Assembly (NCBI GenBank): GCA_947501885.1
Contig: CANMXN010000001.1
Span: 1,550,001 to 1,614,000, forward strand
DNA: 64,000 bases
Source: an uncultured Sphingorhabdus sp.
GTDB taxonomy: Bacteria; Pseudomonadota; Alphaproteobacteria; Sphingomonadales; Sphingomonadaceae
Direction of reading: 5' to 3'
Shown: positions 10,206-20,280 of the stretch, in pieces
Layout: every line of letters starts with the position of its first letter
Position numbering within the stretch: the stretch's first letter is position 1
Notes under the pieces: model-generated
Databases searched by the model: none
The model's input: only the letters and a program-made list of their open reading frames with translations
What the model was told of the DNA's origin: nothing
Position numbers and translations under genes: made by a program

Positions 10206-12139
10206 GCAATAGCGTCTTCAACCCCTGCGCTATTATGGCGTAAAGCTGCTAATACGCTATCCACTATTGCGTCGGCATCAAGCCCTGCTTGCGCATATTG
10301 CACATCGGGTTTGTCTTGATCTTGGAATATATCGGGCAGGCGTAATGTACGGATTTTTAGGCCCGCATCGAGCAAGCCTTTATCGGACGCCATCGTCAAC
10401 ACATGCGCACCAAGGCCGCCTACCGCCGCCTCTTCGATGGTTAAAACTACTTCATGCGTCGCCATTAATTTGGCAATCAAATCTTCATCGAGCGGCTTGG
10501 CAAACCTTAAGTCCGCAACGCTGGTAGACAGGCCCTTGCTGTCCAAAATATCAGCCGCCTTTTGCGCCTCGGCAAGGCGCGTACCCAGTGATAAGATCGC
10601 CACTTTCTTGCCATCGCGCACGATACGTCCTTTGCCAATTTCCAAAAGCTCAGGATTATCTGGTAAAGCAATGCCAGTACCGCCGCCGCGCGGATAGCGA
10701 AAGGCGATCGGTCCGCTATCATGCTGCGCCGCGGTATAGGTCATATGAACAAGTTCGGCCTCATCGCTGGGCGCCATCACCACAAAATTGGGCAAGGTCG
10801 CCAAATAGGTAATATCAAAACTGCCCGCGTGTGTTGCGCCGTCCGCGCCGACCAAACCCGCGCGATCAATAGCAAAGCGCACGGGTAGATTTTGTATAGC
10901 CACATCATGCACAACTTGATCATAGGCGCGCTGCAGGAATGTCGAATAAATTGCACAAAAAGGACGCATACCCTGGGCTGCTAATCCTGCGGCAAATGTT
11001 ACGCCATGTTGCTCTGCAATACCAACATCAAAGCTTTTATCGGGATGGGCAGCGGCAAATTTATCAACCCCCGTACCCGATGGCATTGCCGCCGTAATAG
11101 CGCAAATTGTCGGGTCTGTATCGGCAAGCTTTGCCAATGTTTCGCCAAAGACATTTTGATAGGCAGGCGGGCCGCCACCAGGGCCTTTATCTTGCTTGCC
11201 TGTAATCACATCAAATTTGGCAACGCCATGATATTTATCGGCTGATGCTTCTGCGGGAGCATAGCCTTTGCCCTTTTGTGTAACACAATGGATGAGCACT
11301 GGGCCTTGTGCATTATCGCGCACATTTTCCAAAATTGGGATTAATTGCTCAATATCATGACCATCGATTGGGCCAACATAATAAAAGCCCAATTCTTCAA
11401 ACAATGTGCCGCCCATCGCCATGCCGCGTGCATATTCCTCAGCCCGTTCCGCTGCATTGTGCATGCGCCATGATAATTTAGCGGTTACTTTACTGGCAAT
11501 TTTACGCAGTCCCAAATATTCAGAAGATGAAACCAAGCGCGCCAAATAGCCAGACAATCCGCCTACAGGCGGGGCTATGGACATATCATTATCATTGAGG
11601 ATAACCACCAATCGATTACCTGCTGCCTCCGCATTATTCATCGCTTCATAAGCCATGCCTGCGCTCATCGCACCATCACCTATAACAGCAATTGCTTTGC
11701 CTTCTTTGCCCGATATTTTGTTAGCAATAGCAAAACCCAAAGCCGCCGAAATTGACGTTGAGCTGTGGGCTGCGCCAAAAGGATCATATTCACTCTCAGA
11801 TCGCTTCGTAAATCCAGATAGGCCGCCGCCTTGACGTAGAGTGCGTATTTGACCGCGCCGTCCAGTTATAATTTTATGCGGGTAACATTGATGGCCAACG
11901 TCAAAAATTAAACGATCTTTGGGCGTATTAAAGACATAATGTATTGCGGTGGTCAGTTCAACCACGCCTAAGCCTGCACCCAAATGCCCACCCGTTACGG
12001 ATACGGCATCGATAACCTCTGCCCGTAATTCTTCGGTGAATTGCGGTAAGTCATTTGTTGCAATTTTTCGCAAATCCGCAGGATATTGTACAGTATCAAG
12101 CAAGGGTGTGATAGGTTTGCTGTTGGGATTACTGGTCAT
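10202..12139 (-). CDS. dxs: 1-deoxy-D-xylulose-5-phosphate synthase
   Basis: Dxs condenses pyruvate and glyceraldehyde-3-phosphate to DXP, the entry step of the MEP isoprenoid pathway and a precursor for thiamine and pyridoxal. It carries the thiamine diphosphate motif [17 protein letters not shown], the early [13 protein letters not shown], the transketolase-type [14 protein letters not shown] and [15 protein letters not shown]. The length of 645 aa is normal. It starts at the ATG at 12139. The other MEP genes are not in the window. Its 3' end abuts the AT-rich accessory pair. Confidence 0.96.
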   Translation of the reverse strand: MTSNPNSKPITPLLDTVQYPADLRKIATNDLPQFTEELRAEVIDAVSVTGGHLGAGLGVVELTTAIHYVFNTPKDRLIFDVGHQCYPHKIITGRRGQIRTLRQGGGLSGFTKRSESEYDPFGAAHSSTSISAALGFAIANKISGKEGKAIAVIGDGAMSAGMAYEAMNNAEAAGNRLVVILNDNDMSIAPPVGGLSGYLARLVSSSEYLGLRKIASKVTAKLSWRMHNAAERAEEYARGMAMGGTLFEELGFYYVGPIDGHDIEQLIPILENVRDNAQGPVLIHCVTQKGKGYAPAEASADKYHGVAKFDVITGKQDKGPGGGPPAYQNVFGETLAKLADTDPTICAITAAMPSGTGVDKFAAAHPDKSFDVGIAEQHGVTFAAGLAAQGMRPFCAIYSTFLQRAYDQVVHDVAIQNLPVRFAIDRAGLVGADGATHAGSFDITYLATLPNFVVMAPSDEAELVHMTYTAAQHDSGPIAFRYPRGGGTGIALPDNPELLEIGKGRIVRDGKKVAILSLGTRLAEAQKAADILDSKGLSTSVADLRFAKPLDEDLIAKLMATHEVVLTIEEAAVGGLGAHVLTMASDKGLLDAGLKIRTLRLPDIFQDQDKPDVQYAQAGLDADAIVDSVLAALRHNSAGVEDAIA

Positions 12140-12235
12140 ATTATCTCTTTATTTGCGATTCGCGATAATTACTATGTGCGAATAATTCTCTTATCATCCT
12201 GTAAAACCATAGTGATGAACAAAGGGTGACACAAT

Positions 12236-12703
12236 TTATTTATTGTCGCAATTGGAGCATTGCCCTCTTACTTCAATAACGGGACGCACATTGGCAAAGC
12301 CATTCGCTTCTGCCGCAGCCCGCACATTTTTGGTCAATATATCATCATCCAAATGGGTGGCACTGCCGCAGCTATCACAAATTAAAAAGATACAATCATG
12401 CAAACAAGCAGGGTGGCTATTCGCCAAATACCCATTGCTGCTTTCTACTTTGCGCGCCAAATTGGTATCTACAAATAAATCTAAGATGCGATAGACGCTA
12501 TTGGGAGCGACACGTTTGCCACGCTTTTGTGAAACTAGGTCTGCTATATCATAAGCAGAGGCTGGTTTTTTAAAATCTGCCAATATCGTAAAAATATCTT
12601 CGCGCATCTGAGTCCATTGCTCACCTGCAAGAGACAGTTGCTGCTTTGCTGCATTGGTTAAGGCTTCGCCTGCATGTTCATCATGTTTATGTAAATCGGC
12701 CAT
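12236..12703 (-). CDS. zur: Fur-family regulator, probably Zur
   Basis: A 155-aa metal-responsive repressor. The N-terminal winged helix includes the segment SAYDIADLVSQKRGKRVAPNSVYRILDLF. The C-terminal half carries the metal-binding segments SHPACLHDCIFLICDSCGS and the final CSNC, giving the paired CxxC structural zinc site. The short His-rich N-terminus (LHKHDEH) and the neighbouring MerC gene point to zinc (Zur) rather than iron (Fur). It is transcribed downstream of MerC, 52 bases away, probably as one unit. The metal specificity is inferred, not shown. Confidence 0.85.
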   Translation of the reverse strand: MADLHKHDEHAGEALTNAAKQQLSLAGEQWTQMREDIFTILADFKKPASAYDIADLVSQKRGKRVAPNSVYRILDLFVDTNLARKVESSNGYLANSHPACLHDCIFLICDSCGSATHLDDDILTKNVRAAAEANGFANVRPVIEVRGQCSNCDNK

Positions 12704-12755
12704 AAAAGCCGTTTAAAACTTTTTACGCACCAGAGCAATTCATTTATAGGCAAAT

Positions 12756-13133
12756 TTAATGCGTTGCCCGATAATTTAAATCATGACCCAATGCCAAAAC
12801 GGCAAGTCCCATAATCGTATAGAGAATTTCGCTGCCATCATGAGGGAAAGTAAGCGCCCCCATCATCATGCCAAGCCCCACAGAACCAATAGCCATGGGC
12901 AATATATAACCGTGACGAATAAAGCCTGTAACCAATGCTAATATACCAAAGAATAATGCGAAAAGCATACCCACTTCATGGATAGCAGGATGTAGCAATA
13001 CACCGCCTGCAGAAGCCAGAATCGTTATAACAACCGCGCTAGCAAGGCAATGAACAAGACACAGCCCTGCTATACCTAAACCTAGGTTATCAAGATGTCC
13101 TTTAACAGACCAGTTTTCAATAATTGCACGCAT
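12756..13133 (-). CDS. MerC-domain inner-membrane protein
   Basis: A 125-aa membrane protein with four hydrophobic segments and the paired-cysteine segment LCLVHC near residues 24-29, as in the MerC family of mercury/heavy-metal transporters. No merR, merT or merA is nearby, so general mercury resistance is unlikely; pairing with a Zur-like regulator suggests a zinc-related role. The ATG is at 13133. The AT-rich upstream region contains GTTGTAAC at about 13190 (minus strand), which could be one half of a Zur site, but no full palindrome is clear. Confidence 0.85.
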   Translation of the reverse strand: MRAIIENWSVKGHLDNLGLGIAGLCLVHCLASAVVITILASAGGVLLHPAIHEVGMLFALFFGILALVTGFIRHGYILPMAIGSVGLGMMMGALTFPHDGSEILYTIMGLAVLALGHDLNYRATH

Positions 13134-13374
13134 ATTTCGAATCTATTACCTTAAATTACAGCTGCCATATAAGATAATTTGTCGCACGTTACAACATATC
13201 ATTGCAAATATTTATATGATTTTTGTGCTACACTCCTCATTTGTAGCAAAATAAGACGATATTTTTACAAACGTTCCTATACACCCCTCTATATTCTGAT
13301 GGATATGCTTGCATATAAGCAATGAGCTTGCCATAGCTCCAATAAAGCAATTACATCGATTAAATGAGGCATTC

Positions 13375-14406
13375 ATGCCAACATATATTCCATCTCAAGC
13401 ACGACCATTAGCATTATCAAATTGGCTTTTATCAGTCGCATTATTAGTATTTCTTATGGTTGTTGTTGGCGGTATAACGCGCCTCACGGAATCAGGTCTC
13501 AGTATCACGGAATGGAAACCGATAACAGGAGCTTTACCACCGCTTAATGATGCTGACTGGGCTAGCGAGTTTAATAAATATAAGCAAATTCCAGAATATC
13601 AACTTATCAATAAAGGCATGGCCATGGATGATTTCAAATTCATCTATTTCTGGGAATGGGCGCACCGCCAATTAGGGCGCTTCATTGGTTTAGCCTTTGT
13701 CATTCCATTATTGTGGTTTTGGGTGAAAAATAGCATCCCGCAAGGATATAAACCCCGATTATTAGCACTACTAGCATTAGGTACTTTACAGGTCACAATC
13801 GGTTGGTGGATGGTATCATCAGGCCTATCAGAACGCACCGATGTCAGCCATTATCGCCTCGCTATTCACTTGCTATTAGCATTGTTCATCATGGCAGGCC
13901 TAATCTGGACCGCGCTTGATTTACGAATATATCAAAAAAATAGCGCATCCAAACCTGCTATATTGCTCAACTTTTGCAAGATAGTCGCTGCCATTTTATT
14001 CATTCAACTACTTTTGGGCGCTTATGTCGCAGGTCTAAAAGCAGGTTATATTGCTAGTGATTGGCCTTTGATGAATGGGAAATTTATTCCTGATGGGATT
14101 GATAGCAGCAATGGTATATTATCTATGCTCGGCAGCGATCCTTATTGGCTTCATTTTGCCCATCGCTGGTGGGCATGGGTCTTGGTGGCAGCTCTCATTA
14201 TATTGGCGCGACGTGTGAAAGCATCTGGTGCCCGTCATATCTCTATCACTATTCATATATGTTTTGGCATACAAATTTTGCTCGGTATCGCAACGGTTAT
14301 GAGCGGTATGAATTTTACCATGGCTGTATTACATCAAGCCGTTGGCGCGCTGGTGGTTGCATCTTGCGTTTGGGGCTTTCATTATCTGGGAGCAAAAAAA
14401 TCATAA
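13375..14406 (+). CDS. ctaA: Heme A synthase CtaA (COX15 type)
   Basis: CtaA oxidises the C8 methyl of heme O to a formyl group, giving heme A for cytochrome aa3 oxidase, in the inner membrane. The 343-aa protein has about eight hydrophobic segments. The motifs VVGGITRLTESGLSITEW, FWEWAHRQLGRFIG and HFAHRWWAW supply conserved heme-ligand or structural His residues, and HQAVGAL a late one. The frame extends upstream to 13309, but the ATG at 13375 follows TGAGG and starts just before the first membrane segment. The stop overlaps the next start (TAATG). Confidence 0.94.
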   Translation: MPTYIPSQARPLALSNWLLSVALLVFLMVVVGGITRLTESGLSITEWKPITGALPPLNDADWASEFNKYKQIPEYQLINKGMAMDDFKFIYFWEWAHRQLGRFIGLAFVIPLLWFWVKNSIPQGYKPRLLALLALGTLQVTIGWWMVSSGLSERTDVSHYRLAIHLLLALFIMAGLIWTALDLRIYQKNSASKPAILLNFCKIVAAILFIQLLLGAYVAGLKAGYIASDWPLMNGKFIPDGIDSSNGILSMLGSDPYWLHFAHRWWAWVLVAALIILARRVKASGARHISITIHICFGIQILLGIATVMSGMNFTMAVLHQAVGALVVASCVWGFHYLGAKKS

Positions 14407-15170
14407 TGCATCATATATTCCTCTCTATTTTATTGTCTCTATCTAGCAGCCAAAGCGATACACGCACTCAAGAAAATATTTCAGAATATATAATATTATC
14501 ACCACCGATCGATAAAATATTACAAATTGAGCAGATACAGACTCAACATATTAATGATCAACATATTTCGCGCACAACAATATATGACATTATATTTTCA
14601 AGAACCAACAATCCCAATATTATTGGCTATGATATCGCAGTAAAATTAAGAACAGTTGATATTACAGGTGAGCAGAAATTATCCAATATTTTAGCCAATA
14701 CGAATGGGAAAATAGGCACTGTTCGTCATTTCACTTATGATCAGGTCAATAATAAATTAATCCTAAATAATAGCGATACGCTGTGGGCAGATTTTTTGAT
14801 GAATATCAATCAAATTCAAAAAAATGCTGGGCAACGCAGTGATGATGAGAAATTATCCGATCAAAAATTTCTCAATGCAATTAAAAATATTCCCATCAAA
14901 AATCGCAATATGATTTTATCAGAGGATATAAAGATAATATTATCCTTCATTGGCAGCGATCTTAATATATTGGACCATAAAACTGAGGGTGATGATATCA
15001 TCATTAATCGACAACATGACCGGCAAGACGGCAAAATAATCGAAACAAGCCGCTATCACGTTTCAAAGAACAGCGGATTGGTACATATATTTGACCGCAA
15101 AATCAGCCCCACTGATAACGAAGGACGCACAATTCATACCCAATTTAAGCTACATATACCTACGCAATAG
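14406..15170 (+). CDS. Secreted protein of unknown function
   Basis: I do not recognise this 254-aa protein. The N-terminus MHHIFLSILLSLSSSQS is a short signal peptide, and the rest is hydrophilic, rich in Asn, Ile and Asp, and probably beta-rich and periplasmic. The ATG at 14406 overlaps the ctaA stop by one base, so it is translationally coupled to ctaA. The longer open frame from 14145 is an antisense-of-frame extension inside ctaA and is not used. Composition is more AT-rich than ctaA. Coupling alone is too little to claim a cytochrome-oxidase role. Confidence 0.75.
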   Translation: MHHIFLSILLSLSSSQSDTRTQENISEYIILSPPIDKILQIEQIQTQHINDQHISRTTIYDIIFSRTNNPNIIGYDIAVKLRTVDITGEQKLSNILANTNGKIGTVRHFTYDQVNNKLILNNSDTLWADFLMNINQIQKNAGQRSDDEKLSDQKFLNAIKNIPIKNRNMILSEDIKIILSFIGSDLNILDHKTEGDDIIINRQHDRQDGKIIETSRYHVSKNSGLVHIFDRKISPTDNEGRTIHTQFKLHIPTQ

Positions 15171-15236
15171 GGTTTTAACAAAGCAAAAAAGTTTGCAGGA
15201 GGTATTATTTTACCCGTCTGAAAGTGCCTTTATATC

Positions 15237-15265
15237 TTGACTTACAGCATAGATAGCCTCATTAG
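15237..15265 (+). promoter_or_regulatory. Possible sigma-70 promoter for rplM-rpsI
   Basis: TTGACT at 15237-15242 is followed after 17 bases by CATTAG at 15260-15265. The -35 box is good and the -10 box poor. The position, about 57 bases before the rplM start, is sensible for a ribosomal operon. No promoter data support it. Confidence 0.3.
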
Positions 15266-15321
15266 CGCCCTTCATTTACTCTTATTATGAGAGTGTGATT
15301 CTCAATCAAAAGGTTAAATCC

Positions 15322-15801
15322 ATGAAGGCGTTATCAAAAACCACGAAATCGGTTCGCCCGCAAGATGTCGAAAAAGCCTGGCACATTATCGATGCCGAGG
15401 GCTTAGTTGTTGGCCGCGTAGCCACCATCATCGCCAATATATTGCGCGGTAAACATAAACCAAGCTACACCCCGCATGTCGATTGCGGCGATCATGTGAT
15501 CGTTATCAATGCTGACAAAGTGCGCTTTACGGGTAATAAGCTTAAGCAGAAAACCTATTATCGCCACACGGGACATCCTGGCGGCATTAAAGGCGTTACT
15601 GCTGAAAAAGTGCTCGAAGGTCAATTTCCTGAACGCGTTCTCGAAAAAGCTGTTGAACGTATGGTCCCACGTGGGCCATTAGGCCGCGACCAAATGCGCG
15701 CCCTTCATCTTTATAATGGCACCGAGCATCCTCATGATGGCCAAAAGCCAACCATGCTCGATATTGCTTCTCAAAACCGCAAGAATAAGGTGGTCGCATA
15801 A
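15322..15801 (+). CDS. rplM: 50S ribosomal protein L13
   Basis: L13 is an early-assembly protein of the large ribosomal subunit. The sequence has the family blocks [43 protein letters not shown] and [20 protein letters not shown]. At 159 aa it is slightly longer than E. coli L13 because of a short N-terminal extension common in alphaproteobacteria. I chose the ATG at 15322; the frame begins at 15295 with an ATT-preceded GTG. Its stop overlaps the rpsI start (TAATG), the usual rplM-rpsI operon. Confidence 0.97.
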   Translation: MKALSKTTKSVRPQDVEKAWHIIDAEGLVVGRVATIIANILRGKHKPSYTPHVDCGDHVIVINADKVRFTGNKLKQKTYYRHTGHPGGIKGVTAEKVLEGQFPERVLEKAVERMVPRGPLGRDQMRALHLYNGTEHPHDGQKPTMLDIASQNRKNKVVA

Positions 15802-16316
15802 TGTCTGAAACACCAGAAACATCTGAAAACGCAACTGACGCTAAACAAACATTGGCCGATCTTGAAACAATCGCACCTGTAGAGAATATTCAAGAGCCTG
15901 CTCCGCTTCGTGAGCAAGAGCTTGATAAATTTGGCCGCGCTTATGCGACTGGCCGCCGTAAAGACGCAACGGCTCGCGTTTGGCTCAAGCCTGGCAAAGG
16001 TACCATCACCGTCAATGGCCGCGATCAAACCGAATATTTCGCACGCCCCACTCTACGTCTGGTGATTAACCAACCATTCGACCTGACCGAACGCACAGGA
16101 CAATATGATATTGTTGCAACAGTAAAAGGTGGAGGCCTCTCTGGCCAAGCTGGCGCAGTGAAACATGGTATATCGCAAGCACTTACCCGCTATGAACCAA
16201 AATTACGCGGTACTGTTAAAGCCGCTGGCTTCCTAACACGTGATAGCCGTGTTGTTGAGCGTAAGAAATATGGCCGCGCGAAAGCCCGTCGTAGCTTCCA
16301 ATTCTCAAAACGTTAA
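15801..16316 (+). CDS. rpsI: 30S ribosomal protein S9
   Basis: S9 is a small-subunit protein whose C-terminal tail reaches the P-site tRNA. The core motifs are [39 protein letters not shown] and the terminal [17 protein letters not shown] with the invariant Lys-Arg end. The 171-aa length reflects an acidic N-terminal extension of about 45 residues, seen in many alphaproteobacterial S9 proteins. It overlaps rplM by one base and is followed by a good intrinsic terminator. Confidence 0.97.
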   Translation: MSETPETSENATDAKQTLADLETIAPVENIQEPAPLREQELDKFGRAYATGRRKDATARVWLKPGKGTITVNGRDQTEYFARPTLRLVINQPFDLTERTGQYDIVATVKGGGLSGQAGAVKHGISQALTRYEPKLRGTVKAAGFLTRDSRVVERKKYGRAKARRSFQFSKR

Positions 16317-16350
16317 TTGGTACAATATATTGGACTTTGGTCCATCAAGG

Positions 16351-16376
16351 AGGCGGCCTCAATGGTCGCCTTTTTT
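16351..16376 (+). terminator. Rho-independent terminator after rpsI
   Basis: AGGCGGCC (16351-16358) pairs with GGTCGCCT (16364-16371), with one G-U pair and a five-base loop, followed by a run of six T. It lies 35 bases after the rpsI stop on the same strand. Confidence 0.85.
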
Positions 16377-16417
16377 ATGCTCATCACACTAGGCGTAAAA
16401 CATTATTGCGTAAGACA

Positions 16418-18328
16418 TTATTTTACTTCTAAAATAGCTCTTATCTTTTCGCTTTCTTGCTGCAAAAAGACTTTCGTGGCTACATCGGTAAGATGCGCAT
16501 CATCCGAATAATATATATCACCATCACGCCCAACATAGCATGTCTCTTCTTCGCAAAAGCTATCATAAGGATCAATAAAAGTTACATTGGAATAGTCTTG
16601 TGAGACTTCGTTTAAACGCTGATTAAAAGCATAAAGCTCTCCATCTTTACGGGCATAACTAAGCTTACAATCACCATTGATCAATTGTTCACAGCGTGCA
16701 TAACCATGTTTCATATATTTTGAGGATGGATAGGCTGCTGGAACATTACCAATGATGATAAAGCGTTGTTCTCTATCATATTTATCAATTAAATCTTTTA
16801 GGCCTTTTACCATCGCATCAGAGGCTTGTGGATCTTCGCCTATCTTACCAATTGCATTGCCATCAACGTCCGATAATATCGGTCCCCAACGATGCGCAAT
16901 CATGATCACATCATTTGCTTTTCGATCTTCATACAAGCTCTGCCATTGGTCAATACATTCTGCCGACACAGCTCCATTATAATAGTTAGTAAGCCCAGGC
17001 AATGATATGCAAGCAGGGCCAGCTTTCAATAGAAAGTTTTGATCATTATCATTGGCAAAGCGCTCCATAACGGGGGCATATTGCCGTGCGTGACTATCAC
17101 CATATAGGATTAATCGCCCCATGGGCTGCGTCGATGGCAGCGCGTAATTCCAAGGTGTATGTAATGCAGCATAACTCTGACCTGTAGCAAGATTTTGAGG
17201 CCCCATTCTAAAGAATAAAAAGGTTGCTGAAAATATGATAATAAATATCGGAACAAGGGCGGCCTTACCAAAGAAAGTTAATGGCCTCGTGTTTTTCAAC
17301 CATATGAAGCGCGCTGGTTTTTCTATTAGATAATAGCTAATGATCGCAAGGATCACTGACACTATAATTAACGCACTTTTGACAAGGAAATCTATTTCAA
17401 AAATTAACAATCTTGCAAACGCGAAAACAGGTTGATGCCAAAGATAGAGGCTATAGCTTATTAACCCCACTCCCACAAATAAAGGCTGCGCTAATAATCG
17501 GCCTATACCGCCCTTCTCATTAGAAAATAGTAATATTAAAAGAGTGCCGCCAATGGGCAAAAGGGCATAAAGTGATGGGAAAGGCGTATCTTTATCAAAG
17601 AGAAATATCGATATAGCTAGCAAGATAAAACCGATCCATGCCAATATATCATTAAGCTGCGTAGATATTTTTTTGTCTGTCAGCTGCGCCATATAAAAGG
17701 CAGCCAAAGAGCCAGACAAAATTTCCCATGCACGACCAAATAGCAAATAGAAATTAGCGCTAGGATAATGACGAGAACCCCATTCTGCGCTCACCAGACT
17801 AATAAGCGCTAGAAAAGCCGTTATATAGACAATTGGGTTGCGGCCAAAGCGCCATAATAGGATTAGCAAAATAGGGAAGAATATATAATATTGCTCTTCA
17901 ACAGCGAGGCTCCAACTGTGCAATAATGGTTTTTCTTCGGATATGGCGGCAAAATAATCATCTTCCAGCCAAAAAAATATATTAGATATGAAGAATATCA
18001 CAGCAATACTGCTTTGCAGAAAGTTTTTCCATTGATCGGGAAGCATGATCAGATAAGCCACACCACCAGATACCAATATTACTGTACAAAGAGCTGGTAA
18101 TATACGTCTTGCGCGCCGCTCATAGAATGTGATGAGTGAAAATTTTCCCGCATCCATTTCGCTAATCAAAATGGAAGTTATTAAATATCCCGATATGACA
18201 AAAAATATATCAACGCCAACAAAACCACCCGAAAAAGCTTCAAAACCCGCATGAAAAAATAGCACAGGAAGAACCGCTAAGGCTCTTAATCCATCAATCT
18301 CTTTTCGATAGGTGAACGCCGCAGCCAT
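16418..18328 (-). CDS. OafA/YrhL-type acyltransferase with SGNH domain
   Basis: A 636-aa membrane O-acyltransferase that probably transfers acetyl or similar groups to a surface glycan. The N-terminal acyltransferase-3 domain starts YRKEIDGLRALAVLPVLFFHAG and has about ten hydrophobic segments and the RRARRILPAL block. The C-terminal periplasmic part is an SGNH-hydrolase-like domain with LYGDSHARQYAPVM as block I and DDAHLTDVA as the terminal Asp-x-x-His block. The order is the standard OafA-like fusion. No O-antigen cluster is adjacent, so the acceptor is unknown. It is convergent with rpsI. Confidence 0.9.
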   Translation of the reverse strand: MAAAFTYRKEIDGLRALAVLPVLFFHAGFEAFSGGFVGVDIFFVISGYLITSILISEMDAGKFSLITFYERRARRILPALCTVILVSGGVAYLIMLPDQWKNFLQSSIAVIFFISNIFFWLEDDYFAAISEEKPLLHSWSLAVEEQYYIFFPILLILLWRFGRNPIVYITAFLALISLVSAEWGSRHYPSANFYLLFGRAWEILSGSLAAFYMAQLTDKKISTQLNDILAWIGFILLAISIFLFDKDTPFPSLYALLPIGGTLLILLFSNEKGGIGRLLAQPLFVGVGLISYSLYLWHQPVFAFARLLIFEIDFLVKSALIIVSVILAIISYYLIEKPARFIWLKNTRPLTFFGKAALVPIFIIIFSATFLFFRMGPQNLATGQSYAALHTPWNYALPSTQPMGRLILYGDSHARQYAPVMERFANDNDQNFLLKAGPACISLPGLTNYYNGAVSAECIDQWQSLYEDRKANDVIMIAHRWGPILSDVDGNAIGKIGEDPQASDAMVKGLKDLIDKYDREQRFIIIGNVPAAYPSSKYMKHGYARCEQLINGDCKLSYARKDGELYAFNQRLNEVSQDYSNVTFIDPYDSFCEEETCYVGRDGDIYYSDDAHLTDVATKVFLQQESEKIRAILEVK

Positions 18329-18479
18329 CCTTACTCCTCAACGATATTATAATAACCAAGTTTTCTCTATATAGTCTTTATAGCTATTGATATGCTAAGC
18401 TATGCAATAATATCATTAAATTGTGATAAATTCTAATCCACTTATTGTCTTACAAGCGCAAATCAGGCAAGAAGTGTAG

Positions 18480-19361
18480 ATGATGAAATATATTATTATC
18501 GCTTTACTCGCTGCATGCATTTTCACTGGTATTTGGTTCTATAATCTATCTGGTCCACAAAAATTAAACTTTGCCGATCAAATATGGCTAGGAGAACGGC
18601 AATTTGCATATACCGAAAAAGATATAGCTTTTGGCGACAATGATCGACAAAAACTCGATATATATTGGCCCGAAGAAAAAACCGATACGCTGCATCCTAC
18701 TATCATTTTCTATCATGGAGGGTCTTGGCGCGATGGCGAGCGTGAGGGATATGCCTTCATTGGCAGGGCCTTTGCTAGCCGCGGTTATGTAACGGTTGTG
18801 GCGGATTATCGCAAAACACCCGACGTGGTTTTCCCTGCATTTATAGAAGACGCAGCCAGCGCCTTTACTTGGGCCGAGAAAAATATCAAACGCTATGGCG
18901 GTAACCCTGAGAATATTTTTGTAATGGGTCATAGCGCAGGCGCTCACATCGCTATGCTTATGACACTTGATTCAAAATATTTAAATGCCTTAGGCAGTGA
19001 CCCTGCTAAAATTAGAGGGATTATTGGTCTTGCTGGACCTTATGATTTTTTGCCATTTACTAGCGATGCAGCCAAGGCCGCACTAGGGCAATGGCCCAAA
19101 CTAGAGGAAACCCAACCCATCACCTATGCACGCGGCGATGCAGCACCCATGCTACTGCTTACAGGAACAGACGATACCACCGTTATGCCGCGTAATGGCC
19201 AGATGCTTAAACAAGCAGTAGATGACGTAAATGGAGAGGCGGCGTTAAAAGAATATCCTAATATGGATCATTATGGGATCATCATGGCCTATGCCCGTGC
19301 TTTTCGCAGCTATGGTCCTGCCCTTGACGATACTATAGAATTTCTTGAGAAACACCGTTGA
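18480..19361 (+). CDS. Alpha/beta hydrolase (esterase/lipase family)
   Basis: A 293-aa hydrolase with a single N-terminal hydrophobic segment (residues about 3-19), so membrane-anchored or secreted. The oxyanion-hole segment FYHGGSWRDGER and the nucleophile elbow GHSAGAH identify the BD-FAE/carboxylesterase-like group. The acid residue is expected in LLLTGTDDTTVMP and the base in NMDHYGII. The start is the ATG at 18480; a second ATG at 18483 is equally possible. It overlaps the next gene if that one uses its TTG start. The substrate is unknown. Confidence 0.88.
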   Translation: MMKYIIIALLAACIFTGIWFYNLSGPQKLNFADQIWLGERQFAYTEKDIAFGDNDRQKLDIYWPEEKTDTLHPTIIFYHGGSWRDGEREGYAFIGRAFASRGYVTVVADYRKTPDVVFPAFIEDAASAFTWAEKNIKRYGGNPENIFVMGHSAGAHIAMLMTLDSKYLNALGSDPAKIRGIIGLAGPYDFLPFTSDAAKAALGQWPKLEETQPITYARGDAAPMLLLTGTDDTTVMPRNGQMLKQAVDDVNGEAALKEYPNMDHYGIIMAYARAFRSYGPALDDTIEFLEKHR

Positions 19362-19375
19362 GTAAAGTTGCAGAT

Positions 19376-20164
19376 ATGACGGTGAAATTTGATGTAATAT
19401 TGCTGGCTGGCAATCGCCCCGAAGGTGAGATCTTATCGCAAAATGCTGGCACATCATGCAAAGCATTGGTCCCTATAGCAGGCAAGCCAATGCTATATTA
19501 CCCGCTTACAACATTGCTCGAACATCCTCATATTAACCATATTTGGATTTTGCATCAGGATGTACATGCTTTTGATAATGATAATATATTAGCCCCCATG
19601 ACCAAAGACCCGCGTGTCATCATGCACAAAAGCGGAGCAGGCATTAGCAGTTCAATAGCAGCCCTAATAAACCAAGAAGATAGCCTGTTATGTCCGCTGA
19701 TGGTTACCACAGGCGATAATGTTTTACTCAGCAGCGCTATGATCGATGATTTTAGCGATGCCGCCGCAGGTCATGATGTGGCCGTAGCCATGGTAGAGAG
19801 TGAAATATTGCTGGCTCAATATCCGCAATCACAGCGCACATGGCTCAAATTTAAAGGTGGAAAATGGTCTGGGGCGAATATGTTTTGGTTGGGTGAGCGC
19901 GACAAAATATCACCACTTTTGGAATTTTGGCAAAGCATAGAACAAGACCGCAAAAAAGGCCTGAAAATTATCGGTGCCTTTGGCTTACCTTTATTATTAG
20001 CATCCTTATTACGGCTTATTACCTTGCCCGATGCGCTCAAAAAAGTTGGTAAAAAATTTGGTGTTGATGCAAAGCTAGTAGCAATGCCCCAAGCACAAGC
20101 CTGCATTGATGTTGATAAACCTGCTGATATAATTTTAACCGAATCGATATTAAAAGCACAATAA
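19376..20164 (+). CDS. MobA-like nucleotidyltransferase
   Basis: A 262-aa NTP-transferase-fold protein. The N-terminal VILLAGNRPEGEILSQ and CKALVPIAGKPMLYYPL match the nucleotide-binding G-rich loop and Lys of the MobA/GlmU-like family. The middle holds TTGDNVLLS, where the Asp should bind metal. It may transfer a nucleotide to a sugar, sugar alcohol or cofactor phosphate; the neighbours do not settle which. An in-frame TTG at 19358 overlapping the previous stop would add six residues; neither start has a strong ribosome-binding site. Confidence 0.8.
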   Translation: MTVKFDVILLAGNRPEGEILSQNAGTSCKALVPIAGKPMLYYPLTTLLEHPHINHIWILHQDVHAFDNDNILAPMTKDPRVIMHKSGAGISSSIAALINQEDSLLCPLMVTTGDNVLLSSAMIDDFSDAAAGHDVAVAMVESEILLAQYPQSQRTWLKFKGGKWSGANMFWLGERDKISPLLEFWQSIEQDRKKGLKIIGAFGLPLLLASLLRLITLPDALKKVGKKFGVDAKLVAMPQAQACIDVDKPADIILTESILKAQ

Positions 20165-20280
20165 CCCCCTCTGCTATATGCTCTATACTATAGAGAATTT
20201 TTGTTTAAGGCGGACGAATCTCTTGAGCTAATCCAAAAGCTTGGCTAAGGGTGAATAAAATTAAGTAAAGGATGAATGTT

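Noticed and set aside
14145-14405. Upstream extension of the secreted protein frame into ctaA
   Set aside because: ctaA is intact in its own frame; the real start is the TAATG overlap at 14406 with a signal peptide.
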